A DNA stretch of 64,000 nucleotides, from contig CAWCCX010000003.1 of assembly GCA_963794155.1 (NCBI GenBank), positions 186,001 to 250,000 on the forward strand. Reading direction: 5' to 3'. Under the pieces are notes generated by a model. It made no database searches and had not been told where the DNA came from. It saw nothing but the letters and a program-made list of their open reading frames with translations. Origin of the DNA: Roseiarcus sp963794155 (lineage in GTDB: Bacteria; Pseudomonadota; Alphaproteobacteria; Rhizobiales; Beijerinckiaceae). Positions 28,033 through 36,497 of this stretch are shown here, piece after piece (within the stretch, counting starts at the first letter, position 1; each line of letters starts with the position of its first letter). Position numbers and translations under genes: made by a program.

Positions 28033-29232
28033 ATGATCCGGCGAGCCTTCGCACTCTGCCTGCTCTTGGCCTTCGCCGCCGCGGCGCCGACGGCCCGCGG
28101 CGCCGAAAGCTTTGTCATCGGGGTGATGAATGACCAGTCGGGTCCCTACGCCGATCTGGCCGGGCCGGGTTCAGTCGAGATCGCGCGGATGGCGATCGAG
28201 GATTTCGGCGGCGCGGTCCTTGGCAGGCCGATCGAGCTCCTCGTCGCCGATCATCAGAACAAGGTCGACGTCGGCCTCGCGATCGCCCGGCAGTGGTACG
28301 ACGAGCGGGGCGCAAGGGCGATTTTCGACATCACCAATTCGGGGGTGGCGCTTGCGATCCAGGATCTGGCCAAGGCTCGCAACCGGGTGATCATCTTCGA
28401 CTCGGCCTCTTCGTCCGACCTCACCGCCAAAGCCTGCTCGCCGAATGGCGTCCAGTGGAACGCCGACAACTGGTCGAATGGGGTCGCGCTGATGCGGCTC
28501 CTGATCAAACAGGGACTCGACAGTTTCTTCTTCATCACCGCCGACTACGCCTTCGGCGCTTCGCTCGAAGCGGACGCGCGCGACGCGATCGCCAAGGCCG
28601 GCGGAACCGTGGTCGGCGCGGTGCGCTCGCCCCTCAACACCGCCGATTTCAGCTCTTTTTTGATCGCCGCGCAGAGCTCGAAGGCAAAAGTGGTCGTGTT
28701 CGCCATCACCGGCGCCGATCTCTCCAATGCGCTCAAGCAGGCCAATGAATTCAATCTCGCCCCGGCGCAATATCTGGCGACGCCAATCACCTACCTGAGC
28801 GACGTTCATGCGCTCGGCCTCGATGTCGCGCACGGCCTGACCTTCATGCAGTCCTGGTACTGGGACCTCGACGATGAGACGCGGGCGTTCGCCAAGCGCT
28901 TCTACGCCCGCCGCTCCCGCATGCCCAACGACAACCAGGTCGCCCTCTATTCCTCGGTGCGCCACTATCTCGAGGCGGTCGCCAGGGCCGGAACAGACGA
29001 AACGGGCGCGGTGATGAAGGCGATGCGCGAGGCGCCTATCCACGACGTGTTCACCGCCAACGGGACGGTGCGCGCCGACGGACGGGTGCTCTATGACCGG
29101 TACCTCATGAAGGTGAAGACGCCGGCGGAATCGAAATACCCCTGGGATTATCTGACCGTCGTCGCCAAGATTCCCGCCGCCGAAGCCTTCCGGCCGCCGG
29201 GCGCGGGCGGCTGCACGCTGGCGGGGCCCTAA
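28033..29232 (+). CDS. ABC transporter substrate-binding protein (Leu/Ile/Val type)
   Basis: The 399-residue protein has a signal peptide (RRAFALCLLLAFAAAAPTARGA) and the type I periplasmic-binding fold: FVIGVMNDQSGPYADLAGPGSVEIARMAIEDFGG, ADHQNKVDVGLAIARQWYDE, FFFITADYAFGASLEADARDAIAKAGGTVVG. Such proteins bind branched-chain amino acids, amides or aromatic acids in the periplasm. ATG at 28033 is the start that places the signal peptide at the N-terminus. No permease or ATPase genes accompany it, so it is an orphan binding protein. Confidence 0.9.
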   Translation: MIRRAFALCLLLAFAAAAPTARGAESFVIGVMNDQSGPYADLAGPGSVEIARMAIEDFGGAVLGRPIELLVADHQNKVDVGLAIARQWYDERGARAIFDITNSGVALAIQDLAKARNRVIIFDSASSSDLTAKACSPNGVQWNADNWSNGVALMRLLIKQGLDSFFFITADYAFGASLEADARDAIAKAGGTVVGAVRSPLNTADFSSFLIAAQSSKAKVVVFAITGADLSNALKQANEFNLAPAQYLATPITYLSDVHALGLDVAHGLTFMQSWYWDLDDETRAFAKRFYARRSRMPNDNQVALYSSVRHYLEAVARAGTDETGAVMKAMREAPIHDVFTANGTVRADGRVLYDRYLMKVKTPAESKYPWDYLTVVAKIPAAEAFRPPGAGGCTLAGP

Positions 29233-29289
29233 GAAGCGTGCCAGGAGAACACGACCAAACTCTATCACGAGGCGGGAGATGCTTGCACA

Positions 29290-30069
29290 ATGACCACGCG
29301 TGTCGACCGGCGCAGTGTCCTCGGCGGAATCGCCGTTCTGCTTGGGGGTTGCGCAACCCAAGGCGGGTTTGGGCCCGGGTTTGGCTTCTACCCCCTCGGC
29401 AACCCCGAATTCGCGGCCTACGGCCCGATCAATGACCATGGACACGAGATCCCTGGGCTCGACCTCACGCGGATCGATCCGAGCCTGCTGCGCCAGCAGG
29501 TCGCTTTCGCCGGCCCCTACCGTCCGGGAACGATCGTCGTGAACATCGCCGGGCGGCGGCTGTATCTCGTTCAGCCTGGCGGCGTCGCGATGCGCTACGC
29601 CGTCGGCGTCGGCCGCGAGGAAGCGCTCAATTTTCGCGGCTCGGCCGTCATCGGCCGCAAGGCCGAATGGCCGCACTGGACGCCGACCTCGGACATGATT
29701 CGCCGCATGCCGATCTATGCGCATTACGTCAACGGATTGCCGGGCGGCATCGACAATCCGCTCGGGGCGCGAGCGCTCTATCTCTATCGCGGCAGTCAGG
29801 ACACCGATTTCCGGCTGCACGGAACCATCGAACCGGAGACGATCGGCACCAAGGTGTCCAGCGGCTGCATCCGCCTGTTCAATCACGACATCATCGATCT
29901 CTACAACCGCGTTCCGGTCGGCTCGCCGGTCATCGTGCTGCAGGAGGGGGAGTCGATGCGCGCCGAGGCCGGGCCGGAGACCGGCGGCTATTACGATCCC
30001 TACGGACCGGAGCCGCCCGGATTCTACCCAGGACCGCCCGGAGCGTACCCTGGCCCCTACTATGAGTAG
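29290..30069 (+). CDS. L,D-transpeptidase (YkuD domain)
   Basis: The 259-residue protein starts with a twin-Arg-free lipoprotein-type leader (RRSVLGGIAVLLGGC, lipobox LGGC) and has the YkuD domain with the catalytic pattern LHGTIEPETIGTKVSSGCIRLFNHDIIDLY, where Cys is the nucleophile. It makes or attaches 3-3 peptidoglycan links or anchors proteins to the wall. The last ~40 residues are Pro/Gly/Tyr-rich (DPYGPEPPGFYPGPPGAYPG), a low-complexity tail common in alphaproteobacterial homologues. It stands 57 bp after the binding protein. Confidence 0.92.
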   Translation: MTTRVDRRSVLGGIAVLLGGCATQGGFGPGFGFYPLGNPEFAAYGPINDHGHEIPGLDLTRIDPSLLRQQVAFAGPYRPGTIVVNIAGRRLYLVQPGGVAMRYAVGVGREEALNFRGSAVIGRKAEWPHWTPTSDMIRRMPIYAHYVNGLPGGIDNPLGARALYLYRGSQDTDFRLHGTIEPETIGTKVSSGCIRLFNHDIIDLYNRVPVGSPVIVLQEGESMRAEAGPETGGYYDPYGPEPPGFYPGPPGAYPGPYYE

Positions 30070-30258
30070 GCCGCCCTATGGGCAGTGGTGACGGCCCTGG
30101 TTTTCCAACGCTGAAGGTCGAGGCTGCCGGCCCCATGGCAAGTCCGCGGCCAGTGACGCTTCCGCAACTTTTGCTTGGCGCGCCCATGCTTGTCTTCGCG
30201 GAGGCGATTTGTTAGACGACCGCCTTCGCTTCGCGCCCCCGGGCTTGAAGCGAAAAGT

Positions 30259-30345
30259 GCGGTCATGGCGGAACTGGTAGACGCGCTAGCTTGAGGTGCT
30301 AGTTCTTTAACCGGAGTGGAGGTTCGAGTCCTCTTGACCGCACCA
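30259..30345 (+). tRNA. tRNA-Leu (GAG anticodon)
   Basis: The 87-nt gene folds as a class II tRNA: acceptor GCGGTCA/TGACCGC, anticodon stem CTAGC/GCTAG with loop TTGAGGT (anticodon GAG at 30,293-30,295), a long variable arm, T-loop GGTTCGAGTCC and an encoded CCA end. It reads CUC and CUU leucine codons. Confidence 0.97.
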
Positions 30346-30409
30346 ATTCCATCCGCGTCGCCATTGCGAGCGATGCGACGACGATGATGGCCACCCATCA
30401 GCGAATGGA

Positions 30410-30715
30410 CTAAAGACGCTGGGTTCGCGGACCGGATGAGAGCGGATCTGCTCCCCGGAGGGGCCACGACACCGTCCGCATTTCTTCCGCCCCCATCACG
30501 GTCAAGCGAATCCGGTCGAGGGAGCGCGTCAGCCAACCCTCGCTTGCCGCATGCTGGAGGGCAGCCTCCAGATCGGCCGGGCTGCCCATGTTCTGAACCA
30601 GAAACGCGGCCCTCAGGTCGCCAAGCGCCAAGCTCTCCCGCGGCCTGACCTTCTTTAAGCCGAAAATCGCAAGGACGCTGCGCGCATAGTCCTCGTCGGC
30701 CGGCAGAGACGCCAT
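30410..30715 (-). CDS. Hypothetical protein, 101 aa
   Basis: I do not recognise the family. The product is soluble, with a likely winged-helix-like pattern (DLEAALQHAASEGWLTRSLDRIRLTVMGAEEM), which might be a small DNA-binding fold, but this is only a shape impression. ATG at 30715 has a strong ribosome site, AGGAGGG, 8 bp upstream, which supports translation. It lies in a minus-strand group of three small genes. Confidence 0.55.
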   Translation of the reverse strand: MASLPADEDYARSVLAIFGLKKVRPRESLALGDLRAAFLVQNMGSPADLEAALQHAASEGWLTRSLDRIRLTVMGAEEMRTVSWPLRGADPLSSGPRTQRL

Positions 30716-30807
30716 CGTAGTACCCTCCTGCCTGCGCCGAAGGACCCAGCGCCTGCTAGGCTTGCACGTTTCCTCGGGCGCCCGGGGCTTGGCGTTCGTC
30801 GCCTAGC

Positions 30808-31074
30808 TTACCCTGCGCGCCCCTTGGCCGGATCGCTGGCATGGTCTTTGCCGAGCGGTCCGTCCAGCTCGAGACCATCGGGCAGCATAATGACGGATTG
30901 AGGGCGGCGTTGGCATTTGATCATCGCAAACCGGATCGCCTCGGTCCGGTTCGTGAACAAGCCGCCGCAGAGGCTTCGGGCGTCCTTGACCACCCAATGC
31001 CCGCTCCGATCCCGCCCGATGAACAGGCAGGACAAACTGCCGCCGCCCGCGGCCCTGATATCTTGCTGGATCAT
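30808..31074 (-). CDS. Hypothetical protein, 88 aa
   Basis: A small protein with the run FIGRDRSGHWVVKDARSLCGGLFTNRTEAIRFAM and RPQSVIMLPDGLELD; similar uncharacterised proteins that combine 'RDxxGxWV…D…GGLF…R.EAxRFA' with 'P..V.M.P..LEL' are common in Bradyrhizobium-type genomes. Function unknown. ATG at 31074 follows GAGGAAAACTC. Confidence 0.6.
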   Translation of the reverse strand: MIQQDIRAAGGGSLSCLFIGRDRSGHWVVKDARSLCGGLFTNRTEAIRFAMIKCQRRPQSVIMLPDGLELDGPLGKDHASDPAKGRAG

Positions 31075-31154
31075 GAGTTTTCCTCGTTCGCTAACGAGGC
31101 GCCGGAGGCTTTCTTCCGGCGGGCCTATCGCCTGAAATCATCGTTCAGCCGCGA

Positions 31155-31352
31155 TCAGTGCGGCGGCAGCCGGACGAGCAGTTCCGCGGCGAGGCCGAAA
31201 GCGAGCGAAATCATCAACAACAGCCCGAGACGGCTGAATATTTGCATCGGCGCAGGCGGGTCGATTTCGCACGGATCGTAAGGGTCTAGACAGTGCGCCG
31301 GCGGATCGTCATATCCGTCCGACGTCGTCGGATCCCACGAAAGATCTGACAT
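31155..31352 (-). CDS. Hypothetical single-helix membrane protein, 65 aa
   Basis: The N-terminal half is acidic and proline-rich (WDPTTSDGYDDPPAHCLDPYDPCEIDPP), followed by one transmembrane helix (FSRLGLLLMISLAFGLAAELLV). No family recognised. ATG at 31352 with a GGAG about 10 bp upstream. Confidence 0.45.
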   Translation of the reverse strand: MSDLSWDPTTSDGYDDPPAHCLDPYDPCEIDPPAPMQIFSRLGLLLMISLAFGLAAELLVRLPPH

Positions 31353-31549
31353 ATTCGGGCTCTCCGTTCCTCACTTTGGTGAGCGGAATGTGCGCTCGCC
31401 CGCATAAGCGTTCGATAGGGAAAAGGGGCGCCGAGCGTAAGCGGCGCATAAATTGGCGATGGCTGGACGGCGAGACGGGGTTCGGCGGCCTATCCGTTTA
31501 TGGTATTAGGGGATCGGGGTGGGCGACTTCGAAAAAAGGGAGGGCGTTG

Positions 31550-33061
31550 ATGCTCAATTCGCTCGGCGAGGTTCTCCCGCATGCGGCCCGCCGCTTCGGC
31601 GGGAAGGCCGCGCTCGTGATCGAAGGACGAAGCTTCAGCTTTCGTGAGCTCGACGATTTATCGAGCGCGCTCGCCGCGAGCCTGGTCAGGCTTGGCGTCA
31701 GGCCCGGTGACCGCGTCACGCTCTATGCGCCCAACTCCTGGGAGTGGATCGTCAGCTATTACGGCGCGCTCAAGACCGGCGCGGTGATCAATCCGATCAA
31801 CGTGATGCTGACGCCGGCCGAGGTCGCCTTCGTCACCAAGGATTGCCAAGCGAGCGCGCTGATCGGCGACGCCGACAAGATCGCCGCGGCGATCGAGGCA
31901 GGCGTGACCGGCTTGACCTCGATCGTGTTCGGCGATGCGCGAATTCAGGGGGCGACTCCGTTCAACGAGCTCGTGGCCGAGCCGGCGCCGTTCGAGCCGG
32001 TTGCGGTCAAACCCGACGCGCTGTCGACCATCGGCTACACCTCGGGCACCACCGGCCATCCCAAAGGCGCGATGCAGTCCCACCGGGCCGTGATCCTCAA
32101 CGTCGCTATGTACGCGCAGATGTATCTCAAATCGCCGCTCGACACGGTCGTGACCGCGGTGCCATGTCCGCATGTCTACGGCAACGTTGTCTTCAACAGC
32201 GCGATGATGTACGGAACGAAGCTCGTCCTTCACCCCCGGTTCGACGCCGGCGAGGTCCTAACGAGCATCGAGGCGCACAAAGCCACGATGTTCGAGGGCG
32301 TGCCGACAATGTACATGTATATGCTCGTTCACCCTGAGCTTCCGCGGTTCGATCTCTCCTCGCTCACGCGGTGCTCGGTCGGCGGCCAAACGATGCCGGT
32401 CGCCAAGATGCAGGCCGTGGAGCAGCGCTTCGGCTGTCCGCTGATCGAGCTATGGGGCATGACCGAGCTCGCGGGCCTCGGAACGACGTTTCCGTGCAAC
32501 GGCCCCTATAAGCTCGGCTCGATCGGCGTCGCTCTTCCGCATGTCGAGGCTCGGATCGCCGACGTCGCCGACCCGAAGGCGACCATGCCGCGCGGCGAGG
32601 TTGGCGAACTGATGATCCGCGGCCCGATCGTGATGCAGGGCTACTACGGCAACGAAAAAGCCACCCGCGAGACGATCGAGCCGGACGGCTGGATGCGCAC
32701 CGGCGATCTCGCGACCATGGACGAGGACGGCGCGGTGTTCATCGTCGACCGCAAGAAGGACATGATCATCACCGGCGGCTTCAAGGTGTTCCCGGCCGAA
32801 ATCGAACGGGTCATCGCCGCTCACCCGTCGGTCGCGATGGTCGCGGTCGGCAGTCAGCCGGACGAGTTCAAGGGCGAGATCGCCAAGGCCTATGTGGTGC
32901 TGAAGCCCGGCGCGCCCGCCGATTCGGAGGCAATCCTTAGCCACTGCCGCGAGCAGATCGCCGCCTACAAGGCGCCGCGCGCGCTGCAGTTCGTGGCCGA
33001 CCTGCCGAAAACCTCGACCGGTAAGATCATGCGGCGCGAATTGCGCAAGCTCGACGCCTGA
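31550..33061 (+). CDS. Long-chain acyl-CoA synthetase / class I adenylate-forming ligase
   Basis: The 503-residue ANL enzyme has GYTSGTTGHPKGAMQSH, the LWGMTE motif, TGDLATMDEDGAVFIVDRKKDMIITGGFKVFPAEIE and the C-terminal catalytic lysine TSTGKIMRREL. ATG at 31550 after GGGAGGG fits the domain start; a 58-residue upstream extension is unlikely. It forms acyl-CoA for beta-oxidation or lipid synthesis; the fatty acid length cannot be told. It converges with the MFS gene, whose stop is 14 bp away. Confidence 0.9.
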   Translation: MLNSLGEVLPHAARRFGGKAALVIEGRSFSFRELDDLSSALAASLVRLGVRPGDRVTLYAPNSWEWIVSYYGALKTGAVINPINVMLTPAEVAFVTKDCQASALIGDADKIAAAIEAGVTGLTSIVFGDARIQGATPFNELVAEPAPFEPVAVKPDALSTIGYTSGTTGHPKGAMQSHRAVILNVAMYAQMYLKSPLDTVVTAVPCPHVYGNVVFNSAMMYGTKLVLHPRFDAGEVLTSIEAHKATMFEGVPTMYMYMLVHPELPRFDLSSLTRCSVGGQTMPVAKMQAVEQRFGCPLIELWGMTELAGLGTTFPCNGPYKLGSIGVALPHVEARIADVADPKATMPRGEVGELMIRGPIVMQGYYGNEKATRETIEPDGWMRTGDLATMDEDGAVFIVDRKKDMIITGGFKVFPAEIERVIAAHPSVAMVAVGSQPDEFKGEIAKAYVVLKPGAPADSEAILSHCREQIAAYKAPRALQFVADLPKTSTGKIMRRELRKLDA

Positions 33062-33075
33062 GGCCGTCGGCACGT

Positions 33076-34344
33076 CTAGTCCGGCCCGGCCCGAACCAGG
33101 CAAATCATGACGAGACCCGCGGCGCTAAGAAAGGCGCATACGACGAAGACGGATGCGTAGCCGAACGCCTGCGCCAGGGCGCCCACGCCGAAGGCGGCGA
33201 CCACCGAACCCACTTGCGCGGCGTTCGAAAACAGCGCCGCGGCCGCTCCAGCGCGATGCGGCAGGAGCGATTGCAGGAAGCCGATCCCGAGATAAGTGAC
33301 AAGAGCGATGCTGATCGCACGGAGGATTTGGGCCCAGAAGACCAGCTCCACAGATCGGGCGAGAACGAGCGCGACATAATAGGCCACGAAGGCGGCGAAC
33401 CCAGCGGCGATCGCCGCCCGTTCGCCGCGCCTGAGCGGCCGCCAGATCAATAGACCCATGACGACGATTTCCAGGGCCGCGCATAGGCTGAACATCAATC
33501 CGACGTCGGTCTGACTGCCGCCGAGGGACGAGGTCACCACAATGGGCAACGGGATCGATCCCATGAACAACGCAGTGTGAAAGAGGGCAAGGGCGGTGAA
33601 GGCGAGTGCGATCGCCAGACCTCCGTTCGGTGACTTGCGCCGCTCGCGATGAGCGGCCTCGCCTGAAATTGGCCGCGCTCGTACAAAGGCGAGGGTCGCG
33701 AGCGCGATCGCCCCCGAAGCGGCGCTCGTGAGGAAGACGGCGCGAAAACCAAACGCAGCGGCGACGACCGCCCCGATCGCCGGTCCGATCGCCCAGGCGA
33801 GCGACCAACTGGCGCGCGGGACTCCGATCGCGCGACTGGTGGTGTGCAGGCTGGCGTCGTCGAATTGTCGTTTGACGAGCGCGATCGATTGGGAGAAAGC
33901 GGCGGCGCCAACCGCAATCGGGACTGCCGCGATGATGAGCAGGAACGCGAAATTGGTCGTTGAGGCGAGGAGGGCGTAGCCGAGAGATGACCCGCCGAGC
34001 GCGATGAGCAACGGCGCGACGCTCGTCCGCCTGTCGACCCACGCTCCAAACGCCGTGCCGAAGGCGATTCCGCTGACCGCTCTCGGGGTCAGGATGGCGC
34101 TCAGCGAAAGGGGGCTTAGGCGTGCTTCATCGACGAGAAAGAGCACGATGTAGGGGCCGGAAATGGCGTCCGCGAGGCCGACGAGCACGTCGACGACAAC
34201 GAGCGCAATGAAGAACGACGAGCGGTCCGCATCCCTGGTCAAATACGCCTCGGACGGTGTGCGCGCGAAGGAAACCAAGTCCCGCGCCAATCGCGAAGAA
34301 AGCCTCGCCCAGCGCTGCGCCGGGTCAGGACGCTCCCAGGGCAA
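33076..34344 (-). CDS. MFS transporter, sugar efflux (SET)-like
   Basis: The 422-residue protein has twelve hydrophobic segments and SetA/SotA-like features: ISGPYIVLFLVDEARLSP near the N-terminus, GAWVDRRTSVAPLLIALG, SFxRSIALV-like FSQSIALVKRQFDD, and an AWAIGPAIGAVVAAAFGFRAVFL segment. SET proteins export sugars and glycoside-like inducers. The only start in frame that includes the N-terminal region is TTG at 34344; a shorter start further in is possible. It ends convergently with the acyl-CoA synthetase and begins 7 bp after the deacetylase stop, so it is probably cotranscribed with it. Confidence 0.82.
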   Translation of the reverse strand: MPWERPDPAQRWARLSSRLARDLVSFARTPSEAYLTRDADRSSFFIALVVVDVLVGLADAISGPYIVLFLVDEARLSPLSLSAILTPRAVSGIAFGTAFGAWVDRRTSVAPLLIALGGSSLGYALLASTTNFAFLLIIAAVPIAVGAAAFSQSIALVKRQFDDASLHTTSRAIGVPRASWSLAWAIGPAIGAVVAAAFGFRAVFLTSAASGAIALATLAFVRARPISGEAAHRERRKSPNGGLAIALAFTALALFHTALFMGSIPLPIVVTSSLGGSQTDVGLMFSLCAALEIVVMGLLIWRPLRRGERAAIAAGFAAFVAYYVALVLARSVELVFWAQILRAISIALVTYLGIGFLQSLLPHRAGAAAALFSNAAQVGSVVAAFGVGALAQAFGYASVFVVCAFLSAAGLVMICLVRAGPD

Positions 34345-34351
34345 AACCAGT

Positions 34352-35308
34352 TTACTCGGTTGGCGCCGGCTTGACCGGGATCGGACCGTCGCCGATTTTG
34401 GCGGCGGATTTCTCGAACCGCGGCTTCAAGGCCCCAATCACCCGCTCTGTCTCCGAGCGCCAGCCCGGGGGAGCGGGGACGGTCGGGCCGCTTCCGGGAC
34501 CGGCAACGATGTGAACGATCCGGTAGCCCTTCGCCTTCAGCTCCTTGAGCAGCATCGGAACCATCTCGGCCGTCCAGGGATGGTTGTCGTGCATGAGAAG
34601 CATGCCTTTCTGGCCGTTCTTCTCAAGCCGGCTCATCACCAGATGCAGCTCTTGCTCAGCCGTCATCTTGATCCAGTCGGACGCCCAGAGGTCGACGCCG
34701 AAGATGCCGACATTGTTGGCGGCGAACCAGTCGCGCAGGTCCTGGGTATCGGCGAATCCGGGAAAGCGGAACCACGGCGTGTGCAGCTTGAGGTCTTTCA
34801 GGTCCTTCGGCTCACCCTCGGGAAACGTCTGCCCATAGGCCGCCTTCTCGACCGCGATCATACCCTTAAGCACGTCCGCGCGCGCGGCGGGGTCGCCGCC
34901 AGGCAGGTAGCGCAGCGTCGGCTGAGGATGCGACCAGGTGTGGTGGGCGACCGTGTGGCCGTCCAAAACCTCGCGCCTGGCGATCTGCGGCAGGCCGTCG
35001 ACGTTGCGGCCGATGTCGAAGAAGGTCGCGCGCACGCACTGATCGGCGAGCGCGTCGAGGATTTTTGGCGTATTTGTAGCATCCGGGCCGTCGTCGAAGG
35101 TCAGGATCACCTCATGGTCGACGAGCGGGATCGTCCGCGGATAGGTCTTCAAGCCCACCTCGAGCCCTCCTTGCGTGCCGATTTCGACGACGCGCGAGGT
35201 TCCGAGCTTGTCGGGTCCGCAAGTTTGAGCTCCTGCGGCGCTCACGCCGGCGAACAGCGCCGCCAGCGCAAGCGCAGTCCGCATTGACAGGTCCAGTCGG
35301 CAAGTCAT
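34352..35308 (-). CDS. Polysaccharide deacetylase (NodB homology domain)
   Basis: The protein (318 aa, or 310 from ATG at 35284) has a signal peptide (RTALALAALFAGVSAAGAQ) and NodB motifs: TFDDGPD with the catalytic base and metal Asp, and HTWSH for metal-binding His. The later WFRFPGF and LLMHDNHPW match motifs 3 and 5. It removes acetyl groups from a periplasmic or secreted glycan, such as peptidoglycan or exopolysaccharide. Divergent from the muramidase gene, with which it shares a promoter region of about 150 bp. Confidence 0.9.
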   Translation of the reverse strand: MTCRLDLSMRTALALAALFAGVSAAGAQTCGPDKLGTSRVVEIGTQGGLEVGLKTYPRTIPLVDHEVILTFDDGPDATNTPKILDALADQCVRATFFDIGRNVDGLPQIARREVLDGHTVAHHTWSHPQPTLRYLPGGDPAARADVLKGMIAVEKAAYGQTFPEGEPKDLKDLKLHTPWFRFPGFADTQDLRDWFAANNVGIFGVDLWASDWIKMTAEQELHLVMSRLEKNGQKGMLLMHDNHPWTAEMVPMLLKELKAKGYRIVHIVAGPGSGPTVPAPPGWRSETERVIGALKPRFEKSAAKIGDGPIPVKPAPTE

Positions 35309-35462
35309 AGAGGGGTTCCAGCGGATTGCGCGTCCGGTGAGGATGAGGCGTGGGGGCGTGTTAACGAAGCGTTACGAGGATCGCTCTAGATTTTCCGCCA
35401 TCCGCTACACGCGATCGTCCGGCGAGACTATAGTTCGCGGAGCGATTTTTGACAGGCTGACG

Positions 35463-36398
35463 ATGCCGGACGGCAAGATTCTCATTTCCAGCATGCTTAG
35501 CGCCTTCGTGCTCGCGCTCGCGGGTTGCGGCAGCGGCGTCGGTCCCCTGGATGCGCTCAGCTCCGATTTGCCGAGGCCGACCGACTACCCGATCCACGGC
35601 ATCGACGTCTCCAAGTTTCAGGGCGACATCGACTGGAACGCGGTCGCCAACAGCGGCGTCAAGTTCGCCTGGATCAAGGCGACCGAGGGGGGCGATAACA
35701 CCGACGAGCGCTTCCAGGCCAACTGGACCGGCGCGAAAGCCGCCGGGGTGCCGCGCGGCGCCTATCATTTCGTCTACTGGTGCCGGCCGCCGATGGAGGA
35801 GATGGCCAACTTCGAGCAGAACGCTCCGGTCGAGGGCGATGCGCTGCCGCCGGTCCTCGACGTCGAGGCGACGCCGACGTCGAAGACCTGTCATCGGCAC
35901 CTCACCCAGGAAGACGCCATCGCCGAGATGAAGGTGATGCTGGACGAGATGGAGCGGCACTACGGCAAGCGGCCGATCATCTATACGACCGTCGACTTCT
36001 ACCAGGCGATCCTTGCGGATGGCGCCTTCATGGATTACCCGATCTGGGTCCGATCGGTGAAGTATCAGCCGTCCGTCAAATACGGGCCGCGGCCCTGGCA
36101 TTTTTGGCAATACCAATCCGACGGCTCGATCGCCGGCATCCAGGTTCATGTCGATCGCGACGCCTTTTTTGGCACCCAGAAGCAGTGGGAGGCCTTCCTC
36201 CGCGACGAGGAATTGGTGGTGAGAAAAGCCGACGCGAGAGGCCAAAGTGCCCCGCAGCCCGCCGCGCCGAACGCAGCGCCAACGCAACCCCCGGTCCCGG
36301 AAGCTGTCGCCGCGCAACCCGCCGACCAGCAATCCGCGCCGCAACCGCCGGTAGAGCGTGAGGCTGGCGCGCAACAGGCGGACGACCAGCAGCAATAG
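35463..36398 (+). CDS. GH25 muramidase (lysozyme-like), lipoprotein
   Basis: The 311-residue protein has a lipobox (LALAGC) and the GH25 fold: HGIDVSKFQGDIDW with catalytic Asp, FAWIKATEG, GAYHFVYWC, PVLDVEAT with the D-x-E pair, and a WQYQSDG strand. It cleaves the beta-1,4 MurNAc-GlcNAc bond of peptidoglycan at the outer membrane. The last ~60 residues are Pro/Gln/Ala-rich. ATG at 35463 fits the lipoprotein signal. Confidence 0.92.
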   Translation: MPDGKILISSMLSAFVLALAGCGSGVGPLDALSSDLPRPTDYPIHGIDVSKFQGDIDWNAVANSGVKFAWIKATEGGDNTDERFQANWTGAKAAGVPRGAYHFVYWCRPPMEEMANFEQNAPVEGDALPPVLDVEATPTSKTCHRHLTQEDAIAEMKVMLDEMERHYGKRPIIYTTVDFYQAILADGAFMDYPIWVRSVKYQPSVKYGPRPWHFWQYQSDGSIAGIQVHVDRDAFFGTQKQWEAFLRDEELVVRKADARGQSAPQPAAPNAAPTQPPVPEAVAAQPADQQSAPQPPVEREAGAQQADDQQQ

Positions 36399-36497
36399 GA
36401 CAGCGCGCGCCGCAAGATGCGCCGGCTTTGGGCGCACTTGTCCTGACCGGCCGAATGGCGCAACAGTTTCGCGCATCGCCAACGTCGGGAGGCGCGA